From positions 62,001-126,000 of the forward strand of contig NZ_QWFZ01000039.1 in assembly GCF_003576315.1 (NCBI RefSeq): DNA of 64,000 nt, read 5' to 3'. This DNA comes from Henriciella mobilis (GTDB lineage Bacteria; Pseudomonadota; Alphaproteobacteria; Caulobacterales; Hyphomonadaceae). The notes under the pieces are model-generated. The model was given only the letters and a program-made list of their open reading frames with translations. It ran no database searches and was not told where the DNA came from. Position 1 is the stretch's first letter. Every line of letters starts with the position of its first letter. Shown here in pieces: positions 28,063-36,965 of this stretch. Position numbers and translations under genes: made by a program.

Positions 28063-29260
28063 GTTTACCCGCCTTCAAAAATTCTACTGGGTCGTAGGGT
28101 TTACCGTTGAACCAAACTTCATAATGGAGGTGTGGTCCGGTACTGCGACCTGTCGATCCCATGGCGCCTACGACATCACCAATGGCAACAGTATCACCTT
28201 TTTTAACATTAATCCGCTTCATATGACCGTAGCGGGATTTGAATCCGTGACCGTGATCAATCTCCACAGTCCTGCCATATCCGGATTTCGTGCCAGCAAA
28301 GCTGACCGTTCCCGGGCCGGTCGCTGTAATCGGGGCGTTCCAGTAGGCGCCGATATCAACGCCATTGTGCCAGCCTGGACGTTTGTTGAACGGATCAACG
28401 CGCAAACCGTAATTTGAAGTCACGCGCCATGGCACGCCGACGGGGCCGGCAAGCGGGAGGTTGTCGACAACTTCCTGATAGTAGCGCGCTTCTTCCATGC
28501 GAGCGGCCACCTGGGCGACGCGCTCAGCGAATGCTGCTTCTTCCGGCGTGTCGAACTCTCCACTAGCCAGACTTGCAAACTCAATCAGCGGACCGCCCAT
28601 TTCGCGATTATTTTCAATGCGATTTGCCCCCACCGCCGTCAGGCGAAGAACACCTCGCGCTGCTTCGGCGCGCTCGACTGCGATCTCCTCGACTTCGTCA
28701 AGGAAAGCCTGTTGCTCTTCCCGAATAGCGCCGATCTGTCCGCGTAGGCCGACATTCGTTGTATCACCGTTTGGGAGAGAAGAGGGGCGGGACTGGCGCC
28801 GATCAGCCTCATCAATTGAGGCATTGACGAGCAGGGGCGCATCATTGCCGCGTAGCGCTGCTGCTTCCAGCTCTCCACCATTCTTAAGAGTGTTCAGCAG
28901 GACTTCCAATGTCTGATGCCGGCGTTCGAAATCTACTGTGGCCTGCTGAAAGGCCTCGGTGCGTTCGACAAGCTGCGAACGCGAAAGGGCGTCGCGTGCG
29001 CGCAGCTCCTGTACCCATCGTTCATACTTGTCGATTTCATACTGACCGCCCGCCATGGCGGTCTGTTTCGGCAGGAAAATCATATTTGCCGTTGCGAACA
29101 ACGACCAGCCAACAGCAGCTGCTACAGCGATAGCTATTACTGCCTGTTGTGAGGGAGAGATCGTGAAATAGCGAACGGTACCGCCGCTGCGGTGGTAAAT
29201 CTGGCGCTCTGGAAACAGGCGACTGAAAAGTTCACGAACCTTCATCGTCTTTTTCTTCAT
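28037..29260 (-). CDS. lmdC: Membrane-anchored M23 (LytM) endopeptidase, LmdC-like
   Basis: A 407-residue bitopic protein. The cytoplasmic N-terminus holds a conserved-looking LFPERQIYHRSGGTVR stretch (about 15-30), followed by a transmembrane helix (about 39-63), a long coiled coil (about 75-240) and a LytM domain (from about 283). Zinc ligands HNGVD and HLH are intact, so the peptidase is predicted active. In Hyphomonas neptunium, LmdC works with the bactofilin BacA in stalk and bud shaping, and the gene overlap here supports the same pairing. The start is taken at MKKKTMKV; a frame open 13 codons further upstream lacks support. Confidence 0.88.
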   Translation of the reverse strand: MKKKTMKVRELFSRLFPERQIYHRSGGTVRYFTISPSQQAVIAIAVAAAVGWSLFATANMIFLPKQTAMAGGQYEIDKYERWVQELRARDALSRSQLVERTEAFQQATVDFERRHQTLEVLLNTLKNGGELEAAALRGNDAPLLVNASIDEADRRQSRPSSLPNGDTTNVGLRGQIGAIREEQQAFLDEVEEIAVERAEAARGVLRLTAVGANRIENNREMGGPLIEFASLASGEFDTPEEAAFAERVAQVAARMEEARYYQEVVDNLPLAGPVGVPWRVTSNYGLRVDPFNKRPGWHNGVDIGAYWNAPITATGPGTVSFAGTKSGYGRTVEIDHGHGFKSRYGHMKRINVKKGDTVAIGDVVGAMGSTGRSTGPHLHYEVWFNGKPYDPVEFLKAGKHVHEDERQ

Positions 29261-29450
29261 TTCGACTGCGCCTACCCTCGTTACTCTAACGCGTCGCACT
29301 CCCAGCGACTAGCTCCCCAGCATGCCTTATGTAGTAACCCAATTCGGTCCGGCGCGGAAAGGGTGCGATCCCACAATTCCCCTTATTTTTTACACAGGTG
29401 CGTAAATTCTCGCTTAATAGGCGAGCTCGTTATTCAAACATGCCTAAATA

Positions 29451-29918
29451 TTACGCGTTCAGCCGCTCAAGAACCGCTTCGGCGTGGCCTTTGACGCGCA
29501 CCTTGCGCCAAACGTCCGTGACGATGCCCTCAGGATCGACAAGGAAAGTGGAACGCTCGATTCCCATGAAGGTCTTGCCGTACATTTTCTTTTCAACCCA
29601 CACACCAAAGGCCTCGCAAACCGAGCCGTCCTCGTCGCTTGCGAGCGGAATCCGGAGGTCCTGCTTCTCGATGAATTTTCTATGGGACGCGATGCTGTCA
29701 CGCGAAATGCCAACGACGTCATATCCTTTTTCCTGAAAGTCTCCGAGCAGGGCACTGAATGCCTTGGATTCAGTCGTGCAGCCCGGCGTATTGTCCTTCG
29801 GATAGAAAAACAGCACGATGCCTCTTCCGTTAGACGCCGGAATCCGCATTGAGGTTTCGTCTGACATCGAAAGTGTGAGGGAAGGGCAAGCATCTCCGGG
29901 CTTGATAGGTGCACTCAT
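29451..29918 (-). CDS. bcp: Thioredoxin-dependent thiol peroxidase (Bcp/PrxQ)
   Basis: A 155-residue peroxiredoxin reducing peroxides with thioredoxin. The peroxidatic Cys47 lies in NTPGCTTE. The resolving Cys found five residues later in E. coli Bcp is replaced by Lys. A further Cys101 (SVCEAFGVW) aligns with the third Cys of the E. coli enzyme, so this may work as a 1-Cys type. The ATG at 29918 is used; a TTG nine bases earlier is possible. The gene is divergent from the YhdP-like gene. Confidence 0.92.
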   Translation of the reverse strand: MSAPIKPGDACPSLTLSMSDETSMRIPASNGRGIVLFFYPKDNTPGCTTESKAFSALLGDFQEKGYDVVGISRDSIASHRKFIEKQDLRIPLASDEDGSVCEAFGVWVEKKMYGKTFMGIERSTFLVDPEGIVTDVWRKVRVKGHAEAVLERLNA

Positions 29919-29994
29919 GCTGTTCAATCGTCCTAATTCTGCTTCATTACGTCTGTAGTTTTTACGGTCAGACAGTCATAGAGGGCAACAGGCA

Positions 29995-32900
29995 TTGGTC
30001 AGACAGACGGCCACAGTTATAACGTTTGAACTGCTTGGTGGCATTCTGCTGCTTGCAGTGTCGGCTATTGTCATCCTGGCTTTCATGCTCGCGCAAGGGC
30101 CGGTCGAGCTCAACATCTTCAAGGGTGATGTCGAGCGGGCTCTGGAAGAAGCGCGCGATGGCAGGGATGTCGAGATTGAGAACCTGACACTGCAATGGTC
30201 ACCAACGGACCGCAGGGTGATCGTATCAGCCAACAATCTGTCGCTAGCGGACGACGACGGCAACATAGCCGCTAAAGCATCACAAGCGCTTATTACATTA
30301 GATGCGGGGTCATTGTTTTTTGGCCGCACTGAAGTGTTGAGAGTAGAACTGCGCGATGGTTGGGTGGATGTCAGGAACGTCACACCAACTCTGTGGACAT
30401 TTGCGGGAGAACCGCTTCCAGAATTCGAAGCCAGGCAACTACCACAAACTGCGGATGGTTGGCTTGAACTCCTCAACAGGGTTCTGGGAGACGTCCTGGT
30501 CGGTGTCGAACTGACGCGCAGGGAGGGCACACTGGAGGCAGCGTCTTTTGAGACGATGGATCTCCGCTTCCACGCACCTGATAACTCGCTGATCGGTGAA
30601 ATGAGTGATGCGACTGGCGCGCTCGAACGCAATCAAGACGGCTTACGCGTTGCTCTAGCCGGCAGCGGTACTGGGCTCGGTTTGCCTGGGGATCTCGATG
30701 CGACACTCAATGTACCAGTAGACTACAGCTCTCTTTCATTGGAGGTCGAGGTTTTCGACTGGAGCGTCGGCGATCTGGCCGTCCGATTGGGCATATTGGG
30801 TGACCGCATAAGCGGTTTTCCTGCGGATATCGGTTTGGTGGTCAATTACCAGGCCAGTGGTGGCATATCAGAAGTGCAGCTCAACGCCAGCGCAGAAGCT
30901 GGGGAGATCGTGGTGACGGGGCGACCTCAGTCGGTCGACGCATTGTCTTTTGAAACAGTGTATAAGCCTGACAGCGATGAACTCACGATTTCGGAATTGG
31001 ACATCCAATCGAAACGGCTAACTGGGACCTGGTCTGGAACTATTGGGCAGCCCACATCCGAGAGCTCGATTTCGAGTTTCAATCTTCAATCGGACGAGAC
31101 GAAAGTCGACCTCGTCCCGTACTTTCCCGATGCGTGGGATTTGAGCGACATTACCGTTGAAGGCGACATAAACTTCGTTGATCACACCGCGACATTTGAG
31201 CGCTTTTCCTTCACGTCAGAGGACGCGACGGTTGAAGGTGTAGCTGACTTCCAGTCGCGGGCTGATTCAGATGAAGGCCAACTTCCGTTCGCCATACAGC
31301 TGAATGCCGAAATGACTGGGATGCTGGACAAATCGGAAGCTCTCCGCTTTTGGCCCGAAACACTCAGTCCGAGTGCGCGCAAGTTTACACGCGACAAGAT
31401 CGAGTCGGTCAGAGCGACGGCTGCCAGCGTCGATCTTGACCTTAAGCCTGACAGCATCACGGACGGCCGACTGCGGGATGAGGACATTGAAGTCCGCTTC
31501 TTCGTCGAAGACGCAACGGTCCGATTTCTTGATGCGTTTCCGCCCGTAACCAAGGGCATCGGATCGGCTCGCCTGACCGGAAATGGCTTTTCCGTGCAGC
31601 TCAATAGCGGCGAGTATGGCGGATGGCCGTTGAGCGAAGGAAGTGTCACGATTCCTCGCTTTGATAGCAGGGAAGATCGGCTACGCGTGTATGCAAAAGG
31701 TGCTGGCCCAGTCGTCGATGCAATGCGCAACCTGGTGAATTCGGGAATTATGGGCGAGGATGGAAACGACTTCGATCCTGAACGGTTTTCAGGCGACGCG
31801 TCCATGACGTTCGAGCTCTTCATGCCCTTGCGAAACCGCGTTAAAAGCGAAGATATCGATATCAAACTGACTGGCACAGTCACCGATGGCGGCTTGACCG
31901 ATGCGCTGCCGGGGCTCGATTTGGTGGGCGGGCAGGTCGACGTGCTGCTATCAGAGAATAGGCTCGTCCTGACCGGATTTGGAGACCTCGGGCCTGCGCC
32001 GGTGCAGTTTACCTGGCGCGACGACCTCGACGACGATGGCGCGCCGGCCAATCTCTCCGCGAGTTCGTTCATTTCACCAGACTTTCTGAACAGGTTTGGT
32101 ATCGTTGGGCGGGCCTATATCAGCGGTGACATTCCGGTCGAATTACAGGCTTTGGTCACCGCATCAGGCGTTCGAAAACTGGATATCAGTTTTGATTTGC
32201 AGTCGGCCAAAGTAGATGTCTCCGAGCTTGGATGGATCAAGTCGTCGGGCGAGCCTGCACGCGCGACGCTTTCTTATGGCGAAGGGGCGCAAATAACCGA
32301 TTCGACGCTGCAGTTTCGAAGCGCCGATGCGCGCTTTGACGGTGATCTGCGTCTATCGTCCGGCGGCCAACTACAGAACCTCAATGTCCGCGAGGCCTAT
32401 TTGAAAGATTTCATCGACGTAAGCGGTGCGATCACACGTGACGCCGACGATTCCTTCTCAAGTAAGCTCAGCGGCGCCTTCTTGGACGCCAGCGCCTTCT
32501 TCGGCGATTTCGGTGCAGTTGGAGGCTCGGGCTTCAGCATTCCCGTAAAGCTTGATGCCTCGATTGAGACACTGCGTTTGCGCAACATGCTGGAACTGAA
32601 TGATGCGTCTCTCTCATTCGAGAGCACGCGAGCAGGTGTGAAGGAAGTCGTCGCGCGCGGGAACATTGGATCAAACACAGACTCTTCCGTGGTCGCTGCC
32701 TATGTCGGTCCGACGGCAAGCAGCGCGGCGCGCTTGCGTCTGCAGAGTGATGATGCCGGGTTCCTCATGAGCGCACTGCTTGGCGATCAATTCATGTCTG
32801 GCGGGTCAATGACGCTGAATGGTCAGATGGCGAGAGGAGAGGTTCCCGCAACCCTACGGCTAGAACTGGAAAATGTCCGGATGCAGAATGCGCCGCTGCT

Positions 32901-33420
32901 GACCCAAATTCTTTCGCTTGCATCACTGCGAGGTCTTTCTGATACGCTTTCGGGCGAAGGGATCCTGTTCACAGACGTCACAGTCCCGGTGACGCTGGCT
33001 GGAGATCGCCTGATCTTTGATGGCGCTACCGCGAATGGCCCAGCGCTTGGGTTAACGCTAAATGGATGGATCGGGCAGACAAATGACGAAATCCGCGTCA
33101 GCGGCGTTCTGGTGCCCAGCTTTGGCATGAACTCGATGCTGAATGCCGTCCCCATTATTGGCGATCTATTTGTTGGTCGGGACGGGGAAGGTATCTTCTC
33201 GCTGACGTATTCGATCAGAGGAACGCTCGACAGGGCGCAGGTCGTTGTCAATCCGTTGTCGGCCGTTACGCCTGGCATTCTTCGCCGCATATTCGAAAAC
33301 CCGGCCGACACGACCATTCCGGACAGCCTCCCGATTGATCCAAACAGGACACCGCCCGCGCCGCCCATGCCAGATGCCGAATTCATTCCTTCAGCACCAG
33401 GCTCAACGCCAAACAACTGA
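29995..33420 (+). CDS. YhdP/AsmA-like giant envelope protein (DUF3971 type)
   Basis: A 1141-residue protein with one N-terminal transmembrane helix (about 8-33) and a very long periplasmic part rich in beta-strand patterns. The C-terminal region (about 950-1100) resembles AsmA-like C-terminal domains. This family (YhdP, TamB, AsmA) is thought to form lipid-conducting bridges between inner and outer membrane. The start is a TTG with GAGGG nine bases upstream; the first ATG (residue 30) would delete the membrane anchor. The tail is Pro-rich. It converges on mazG with a 15-base gap. Confidence 0.8.
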   Translation: MVRQTATVITFELLGGILLLAVSAIVILAFMLAQGPVELNIFKGDVERALEEARDGRDVEIENLTLQWSPTDRRVIVSANNLSLADDDGNIAAKASQALITLDAGSLFFGRTEVLRVELRDGWVDVRNVTPTLWTFAGEPLPEFEARQLPQTADGWLELLNRVLGDVLVGVELTRREGTLEAASFETMDLRFHAPDNSLIGEMSDATGALERNQDGLRVALAGSGTGLGLPGDLDATLNVPVDYSSLSLEVEVFDWSVGDLAVRLGILGDRISGFPADIGLVVNYQASGGISEVQLNASAEAGEIVVTGRPQSVDALSFETVYKPDSDELTISELDIQSKRLTGTWSGTIGQPTSESSISSFNLQSDETKVDLVPYFPDAWDLSDITVEGDINFVDHTATFERFSFTSEDATVEGVADFQSRADSDEGQLPFAIQLNAEMTGMLDKSEALRFWPETLSPSARKFTRDKIESVRATAASVDLDLKPDSITDGRLRDEDIEVRFFVEDATVRFLDAFPPVTKGIGSARLTGNGFSVQLNSGEYGGWPLSEGSVTIPRFDSREDRLRVYAKGAGPVVDAMRNLVNSGIMGEDGNDFDPERFSGDASMTFELFMPLRNRVKSEDIDIKLTGTVTDGGLTDALPGLDLVGGQVDVLLSENRLVLTGFGDLGPAPVQFTWRDDLDDDGAPANLSASSFISPDFLNRFGIVGRAYISGDIPVELQALVTASGVRKLDISFDLQSAKVDVSELGWIKSSGEPARATLSYGEGAQITDSTLQFRSADARFDGDLRLSSGGQLQNLNVREAYLKDFIDVSGAITRDADDSFSSKLSGAFLDASAFFGDFGAVGGSGFSIPVKLDASIETLRLRNMLELNDASLSFESTRAGVKEVVARGNIGSNTDSSVVAAYVGPTASSAARLRLQSDDAGFLMSALLGDQFMSGGSMTLNGQMARGEVPATLRLELENVRMQNAPLLTQILSLASLRGLSDTLSGEGILFTDVTVPVTLAGDRLIFDGATANGPALGLTLNGWIGQTNDEIRVSGVLVPSFGMNSMLNAVPIIGDLFVGRDGEGIFSLTYSIRGTLDRAQVVVNPLSAVTPGILRRIFENPADTTIPDSLPIDPNRTPPAPPMPDAEFIPSAPGSTPNN

Positions 33421-33435
33421 ATGTCCGCGGCTTGG

Positions 33436-34239
33436 CTATTCCTTCGCTTTAACAGCTTTCCAGAGTCGATCCTGCTCTTCAGGTGTCAATGAATCGAAAG
33501 CTTGGCCCCGGCTTGCGGCCAAAGATTCCATGGCGTGAAAACGCCGTTCGAATTTTGCATTTGCCTTGCGAAGTGCGATTTCTGGATCGAGCCGAAATCG
33601 CCGGGCGAGATTAGCCGCAACAAAGAGCAGGTCGCCAATTTCATCTTCGATTTCAGCGACAACTCCGCCCTCAATGGCTTGGGCGACTTCATCCGACTCC
33701 TCGGCGAGTTTGTCGAGGATCTGCTTTGGCTCTTTCCAGTCGAAACCCGTTCGCGCGGCACGCTTCTGCAGCTTCTCGGCACGCATCAAGGCCGGAAGCG
33801 CGCGGGCGACCCCATCCAAAGCGGACGCGGTCTGTCCGGTAGCCGCCTTGTCAGCGCGTTCCTGCGCCTTGATGGCTTCCCACGCTTCCGTCTGACCATC
33901 GGCATCCCGGCCATCGGGTGCCCTGAAAACGTGGGGGTGCCGGCGGACCATCTTGTTGTTGATGGCCTGCGCCACGTCATCAACTGTAAACAGGCCCGCC
34001 TCTGCAGCCATCTGGCTATGAAAGACGACTTGCAACAGCAAATCGCCAAGTTCGTCGCGCAGATCGGAAAAATCGCCGCGATCTATCGCATCAGCAACCT
34101 CATATGCTTCCTCGATCGTGTAGGGGGCTATCGATGCGAAATCCTGCTCGATATCCCAAGGACAACCGCTATCAGGATCCCGCAGGGCAGCCATGATCTC
34201 CTTAAGGCGATCGAACTCGGAGGAGGGGGAGGGCACCAT
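33436..34239 (-). CDS. mazG: Nucleoside triphosphate pyrophosphohydrolase MazG
   Basis: A 267-residue all-alpha NTP pyrophosphatase that hydrolyses (d)NTPs to monophosphates and clears aberrant nucleotides. Two MazG repeats are visible: the first has EEAYEVADAI and ELGDLLLQVVFH, the second KLAEESDEVAQAIE and EIGDLLFVAANLAR, each with the metal-binding ExxE-(x)-ELGD pattern. It follows the MBL-fold gene after a 184-base gap holding a long inverted repeat, so it may have its own promoter. Confidence 0.95.
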   Translation of the reverse strand: MVPSPSSEFDRLKEIMAALRDPDSGCPWDIEQDFASIAPYTIEEAYEVADAIDRGDFSDLRDELGDLLLQVVFHSQMAAEAGLFTVDDVAQAINNKMVRRHPHVFRAPDGRDADGQTEAWEAIKAQERADKAATGQTASALDGVARALPALMRAEKLQKRAARTGFDWKEPKQILDKLAEESDEVAQAIEGGVVAEIEDEIGDLLFVAANLARRFRLDPEIALRKANAKFERRFHAMESLAASRGQAFDSLTPEEQDRLWKAVKAKE

Positions 34240-34318
34240 TCAGCGTTCCTTTCAGCAGCCAACGCGGGGCCTAAACTGCAATCTAATTATCCACGCGGCA
34301 ATCACTGCGAGCACAGCA

Positions 34319-34383
34319 TGCTTGCGAAGTCCAGATATCCGCCAGTGCGGTGCCGTCGCCAGCTTATCCGGACTTCATAAGCA
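34319..34383. repeat. Long imperfect inverted repeat between mazG and MBL genes
   Basis: Bases 34319-34337 pair with 34365-34383 at 16 of 19 positions (TGCTT..GAAGTCC.GATA against TATC.GGACTTC..AAGCA), leaving a 27-base loop. No T tract follows on either strand, so it is not a simple terminator. A second small perfect repeat, CATAAT-CAAT-ATTATG, lies at 34389-34404, just upstream. Function unknown: an RNA hairpin in the MBL-mazG transcript or a REP-like element are options. Confidence 0.6.
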
Positions 34384-34423
34384 GATTGCATAATCAATAT
34401 TATGGGAAATGCGATGTTCGAGA

Positions 34424-35236
34424 CTAAACCGTGAAATCGAGGCAGAGACCGTCATAGGCAGGCCTGACGTGGGACGGCAATTCGTTGCACAGCGTATGAT
34501 AGTCCATATCGACGTGGAGGTTCGTCAACCACGCAGCGTCAGGCTTAATGTCATCAATCCAGGCAAGCGCCCGGTCAAGATGGGCGTGCGAAGGATGCGG
34601 TTTATACCGCAATGCGTCGAGAATTAGGATTTCTACGCCCTTCAAGGCATCGAAACTCTCGCTGGGCAAGTCATGCAAGTCATTGCAGTAAGCGAGGTTG
34701 CCAATGCGAAAACCCAGACTCTTGATGCGACCGTGATATTGGTTAAATGGCAGGATCGACACCGGTCCGCCCGGCCCTTTGACGGAGAACGGCTGCCCTG
34801 GCACCAGCAGCGGTTGACGGTCAAGGATTGGTGGATAGCCCCCCTTCCCCTGAAAGCAGTACTCAAATCGGTTCACTAGCGCGTCAGCCGTAGGTGCATC
34901 CATGAAGGTTGGAATCGTTTTCTGCATCCGTAGGACGAGCGCCCGTACGTCGTCTATCCCATGGGCCTGATCGGCATGCGCATGCGTGTACACCAGTGCA
35001 TCGAGGTGCTGCACTTCCTGCCGGAGTAGCTGCTCGCGCAGGTCCGGTGCGGTATCGATGAGTATCCGAGTGGATCGTTCCGGCATGTCTGCAGGCCCAA
35101 CATCCAGCAATGCGCTGCAACGTAAACGACGGTTTCTCGGCTCTTTCGGGTCGCATGCCCCCCAATCGTTACCGATCCGCGGAACGCCCCCGGAAGACCC
35201 AGTCCCCAACAAAGTAAATCTGGCCTGCACACTCAT
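34424..35236 (-). CDS. MBL-fold metallo-hydrolase (PhnP-like)
   Basis: A 270-residue metallo-beta-lactamase-fold protein close to PhnP-type phosphodiesterases. The N-terminus reads TLLGTGSSGGVPRIG. The metal motif is HAHADQAHG (about 84-92), where the usual HxHxDH has Gln in place of the last His. A later YCNDLHDLP and NLHVDMDY segment supplies other ligands. Substrate unknown; cyclic or phosphodiester metabolites are likely. It overlaps the end of the tatD gene by ATGA, part of a gene order common in Alphaproteobacteria. Confidence 0.85.
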   Translation of the reverse strand: MSVQARFTLLGTGSSGGVPRIGNDWGACDPKEPRNRRLRCSALLDVGPADMPERSTRILIDTAPDLREQLLRQEVQHLDALVYTHAHADQAHGIDDVRALVLRMQKTIPTFMDAPTADALVNRFEYCFQGKGGYPPILDRQPLLVPGQPFSVKGPGGPVSILPFNQYHGRIKSLGFRIGNLAYCNDLHDLPSESFDALKGVEILILDALRYKPHPSHAHLDRALAWIDDIKPDAAWLTNLHVDMDYHTLCNELPSHVRPAYDGLCLDFTV

Positions 35237-36006
35237 GAGGAGATTTTCTTAAATAGTGTCAGTGCGTTTTCTTCGCACACTGATGCGACGTGCAAAGCGT
35301 CTTTCCCATGTAGTGCCGCCAGTGCTTCTGCGACGTGTATCAGAAAGGCCGGTTCGTTCCGTCTGCCCCTGAATGGCACTGGAGCCAGGTATGGGCAATC
35401 CGTTTCCAGAATGACGCGATCGAGTGGAATTGTGGCGATAACCGCGCGCACATCTTTGGCGTTCTTGAAGGACAGAATCCCGGAAACGGAGAAGTACGCG
35501 CCAAGATCCAGCGCCCGATCTGCCAGCGCCTGTCCGCCTGTATAGCAATGTAACAGAATTGGAAATGGACCTCGGCGGAACTCGTCTTCCAGAATGTCGG
35601 CTGTCAGATCGTCGGCTTCACGCGTGTGGACAATGAGTGGCAGGCCAGTCTTGCGCGACGCCTCAATATGCCGCCGAAAATTATCGACCTGCGCGGCTTC
35701 TGCAGAGTAGCCGTAATGGAAATCCAGGCCCGTTTCACCAATTGCGACTGTCTTCGCGTCTTCCGCGGCTTCTACGAGCGCTTCAACCGAGAGTCCCGTA
35801 AAGTCCTTCGCGTAATGAGGGTGAACGCCGACACTGTTCCAGATGTCTGCATTTCCAACCGCAATCTCAGCGACCCGGTGATAGTTGTCGAAGCGGTCAC
35901 AAATTGCGAGAAATCGGGTGACGCCAGCGTCGCGGGCGCGGGCAAGCACAGCCTCCAGATCGTCGGCAAATGCCTCTGCGTGCAAATTTACATGCGTATC
36001 GAACAT
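35233..36006 (-). CDS. tatD: TatD family metal-dependent deoxyribonuclease
   Basis: A 257-residue TIM-barrel hydrolase of the TatD family. Visible motifs are SVGVHPHYAKDF, IGETGLDFHYG, IVHTREADDL, LHCYTGG and ETDCPYLAP. The N-terminal pair that is HxH in most members reads HVN here, a variation also present in E. coli TatD, so activity need not be lost. These proteins act as 3-prime to 5-prime exonucleases in DNA repair. It lies 11 bases after holB; the metG gene often found between holB and tatD is absent. Confidence 0.9.
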   Translation of the reverse strand: MFDTHVNLHAEAFADDLEAVLARARDAGVTRFLAICDRFDNYHRVAEIAVGNADIWNSVGVHPHYAKDFTGLSVEALVEAAEDAKTVAIGETGLDFHYGYSAEAAQVDNFRRHIEASRKTGLPLIVHTREADDLTADILEDEFRRGPFPILLHCYTGGQALADRALDLGAYFSVSGILSFKNAKDVRAVIATIPLDRVILETDCPYLAPVPFRGRRNEPAFLIHVAEALAALHGKDALHVASVCEENALTLFKKISS

Positions 36007-36017
36007 GAACCAAGCGT

Positions 36018-36965
36018 CTAGCGGTTCGCGAAGGCGGATTGAAGCTGCGTTACCAGTTTAGCCGCAGCCTGGTCTGCCGGGATATGTAGCGATTTTTGCG
36101 CAGACACGATCTTCTGCCCCTCAAACCAGACTTCAGACCAGACTGGCTCTTCGACGGCCTTTTCGCTCACCCAATTCAGTATCGTGTCCGCAAATGCGCT
36201 GAATGTCTGGTCGTCTTCCCCGGCACAAAGGATCGCATGGGATAGTTGAGCCTCATTGGCCGAGGGCAGGCTTTTTACAAGTGATTGGGCGGCACTGGAG
36301 GCAACCATCACCTTGCCTCCCGCCAGCTCCTCTGCCCGACCGGGTCTACCGCGCACCAAGCTTGCCAGTTCGACTGGGTTTTCCATTTCTGTCGTTTCGA
36401 GCACGGATTGTGTGTCTTCCAGAGCCAAAGGACGAAGGCGAAGTGTTTGGCACCGAGAACGAATGGTCGGAAGGATTGGCGCTGTAGCATGGGAAATCAG
36501 GAAAAGCAGACAATTGGCCGGCGGTTCTTCCAGCGTCTTCAGGAGCGCATTCAGGCTGCTTGTGTTCAGTTCATCGAGAGCATCGATAATGCTAACCCGC
36601 CACCCACCTAACGCGGGCTTCAGACTAAAGAACGCATTTAGTTCGCGGATCTGATCGACGGAAATATCCTGCTTGAGATTTCCCTTGTCGTTCAGCTGGC
36701 GCTGAATGAGTTTCAGATCCGGGTGACCGTTGGACAGAATCTTTTGCATGACAGGGTCGCTAGCCGGAGCCCCGGCCGGATCTTCAGAAATTGGTTTGGC
36801 GCCAAGCTGAAGCGCGGCAAGCCGCAACGCAAAACGTGATTTTCCGATGCCTGAAAGACCCTGGATGATCCAGGCGTGGTGCAGACGTCCACTGTCTCTC
36901 GCGGCGAGAAAAGCGCTCTGCGCATTTGTGTGTCCAAACAATGGAAGGGCTGGCGCAACCGTCAT
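36018..36965 (-). CDS. holB: DNA polymerase III subunit delta-prime
   Basis: A 315-residue clamp-loader subunit. The P-loop region GLSGIGKSRFALRL is near the N-terminus, and the sensor-like SLNALLKTLEEPPANCLLFL segment is typical for HolB/DnaX relatives. No zinc-binding cysteines are obvious, as in many alphaproteobacterial delta-prime proteins. I start it at the ATG at 36965, which overlaps the tmk stop (ATGA); the frame extends 28 codons upstream inside tmk without support. It opens the sliding clamp together with tau and delta. Confidence 0.93.
   Translation of the reverse strand: MTVAPALPLFGHTNAQSAFLAARDSGRLHHAWIIQGLSGIGKSRFALRLAALQLGAKPISEDPAGAPASDPVMQKILSNGHPDLKLIQRQLNDKGNLKQDISVDQIRELNAFFSLKPALGGWRVSIIDALDELNTSSLNALLKTLEEPPANCLLFLISHATAPILPTIRSRCQTLRLRPLALEDTQSVLETTEMENPVELASLVRGRPGRAEELAGGKVMVASSAAQSLVKSLPSANEAQLSHAILCAGEDDQTFSAFADTILNWVSEKAVEEPVWSEVWFEGQKIVSAQKSLHIPADQAAAKLVTQLQSAFANR

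Noticed and set aside
31182-32072. Antisense 296-codon reading frame opposite the YhdP-like gene
   Set aside because: Ser-rich low-complexity product, no ribosome-binding site, no known domain; a shadow of the sense gene.
34424-35236. MBL-fold protein as inactive because HxHxDH reads HAHADQ
   Set aside because: This variant is, as I recall, common in the alphaproteobacterial PhnP-like clade, and the other ligands remain.
35233-36006. TatD protein as inactive because the N-terminal HxH is HVN
   Set aside because: E. coli TatD also lacks this HxH and the other metal motifs are intact.
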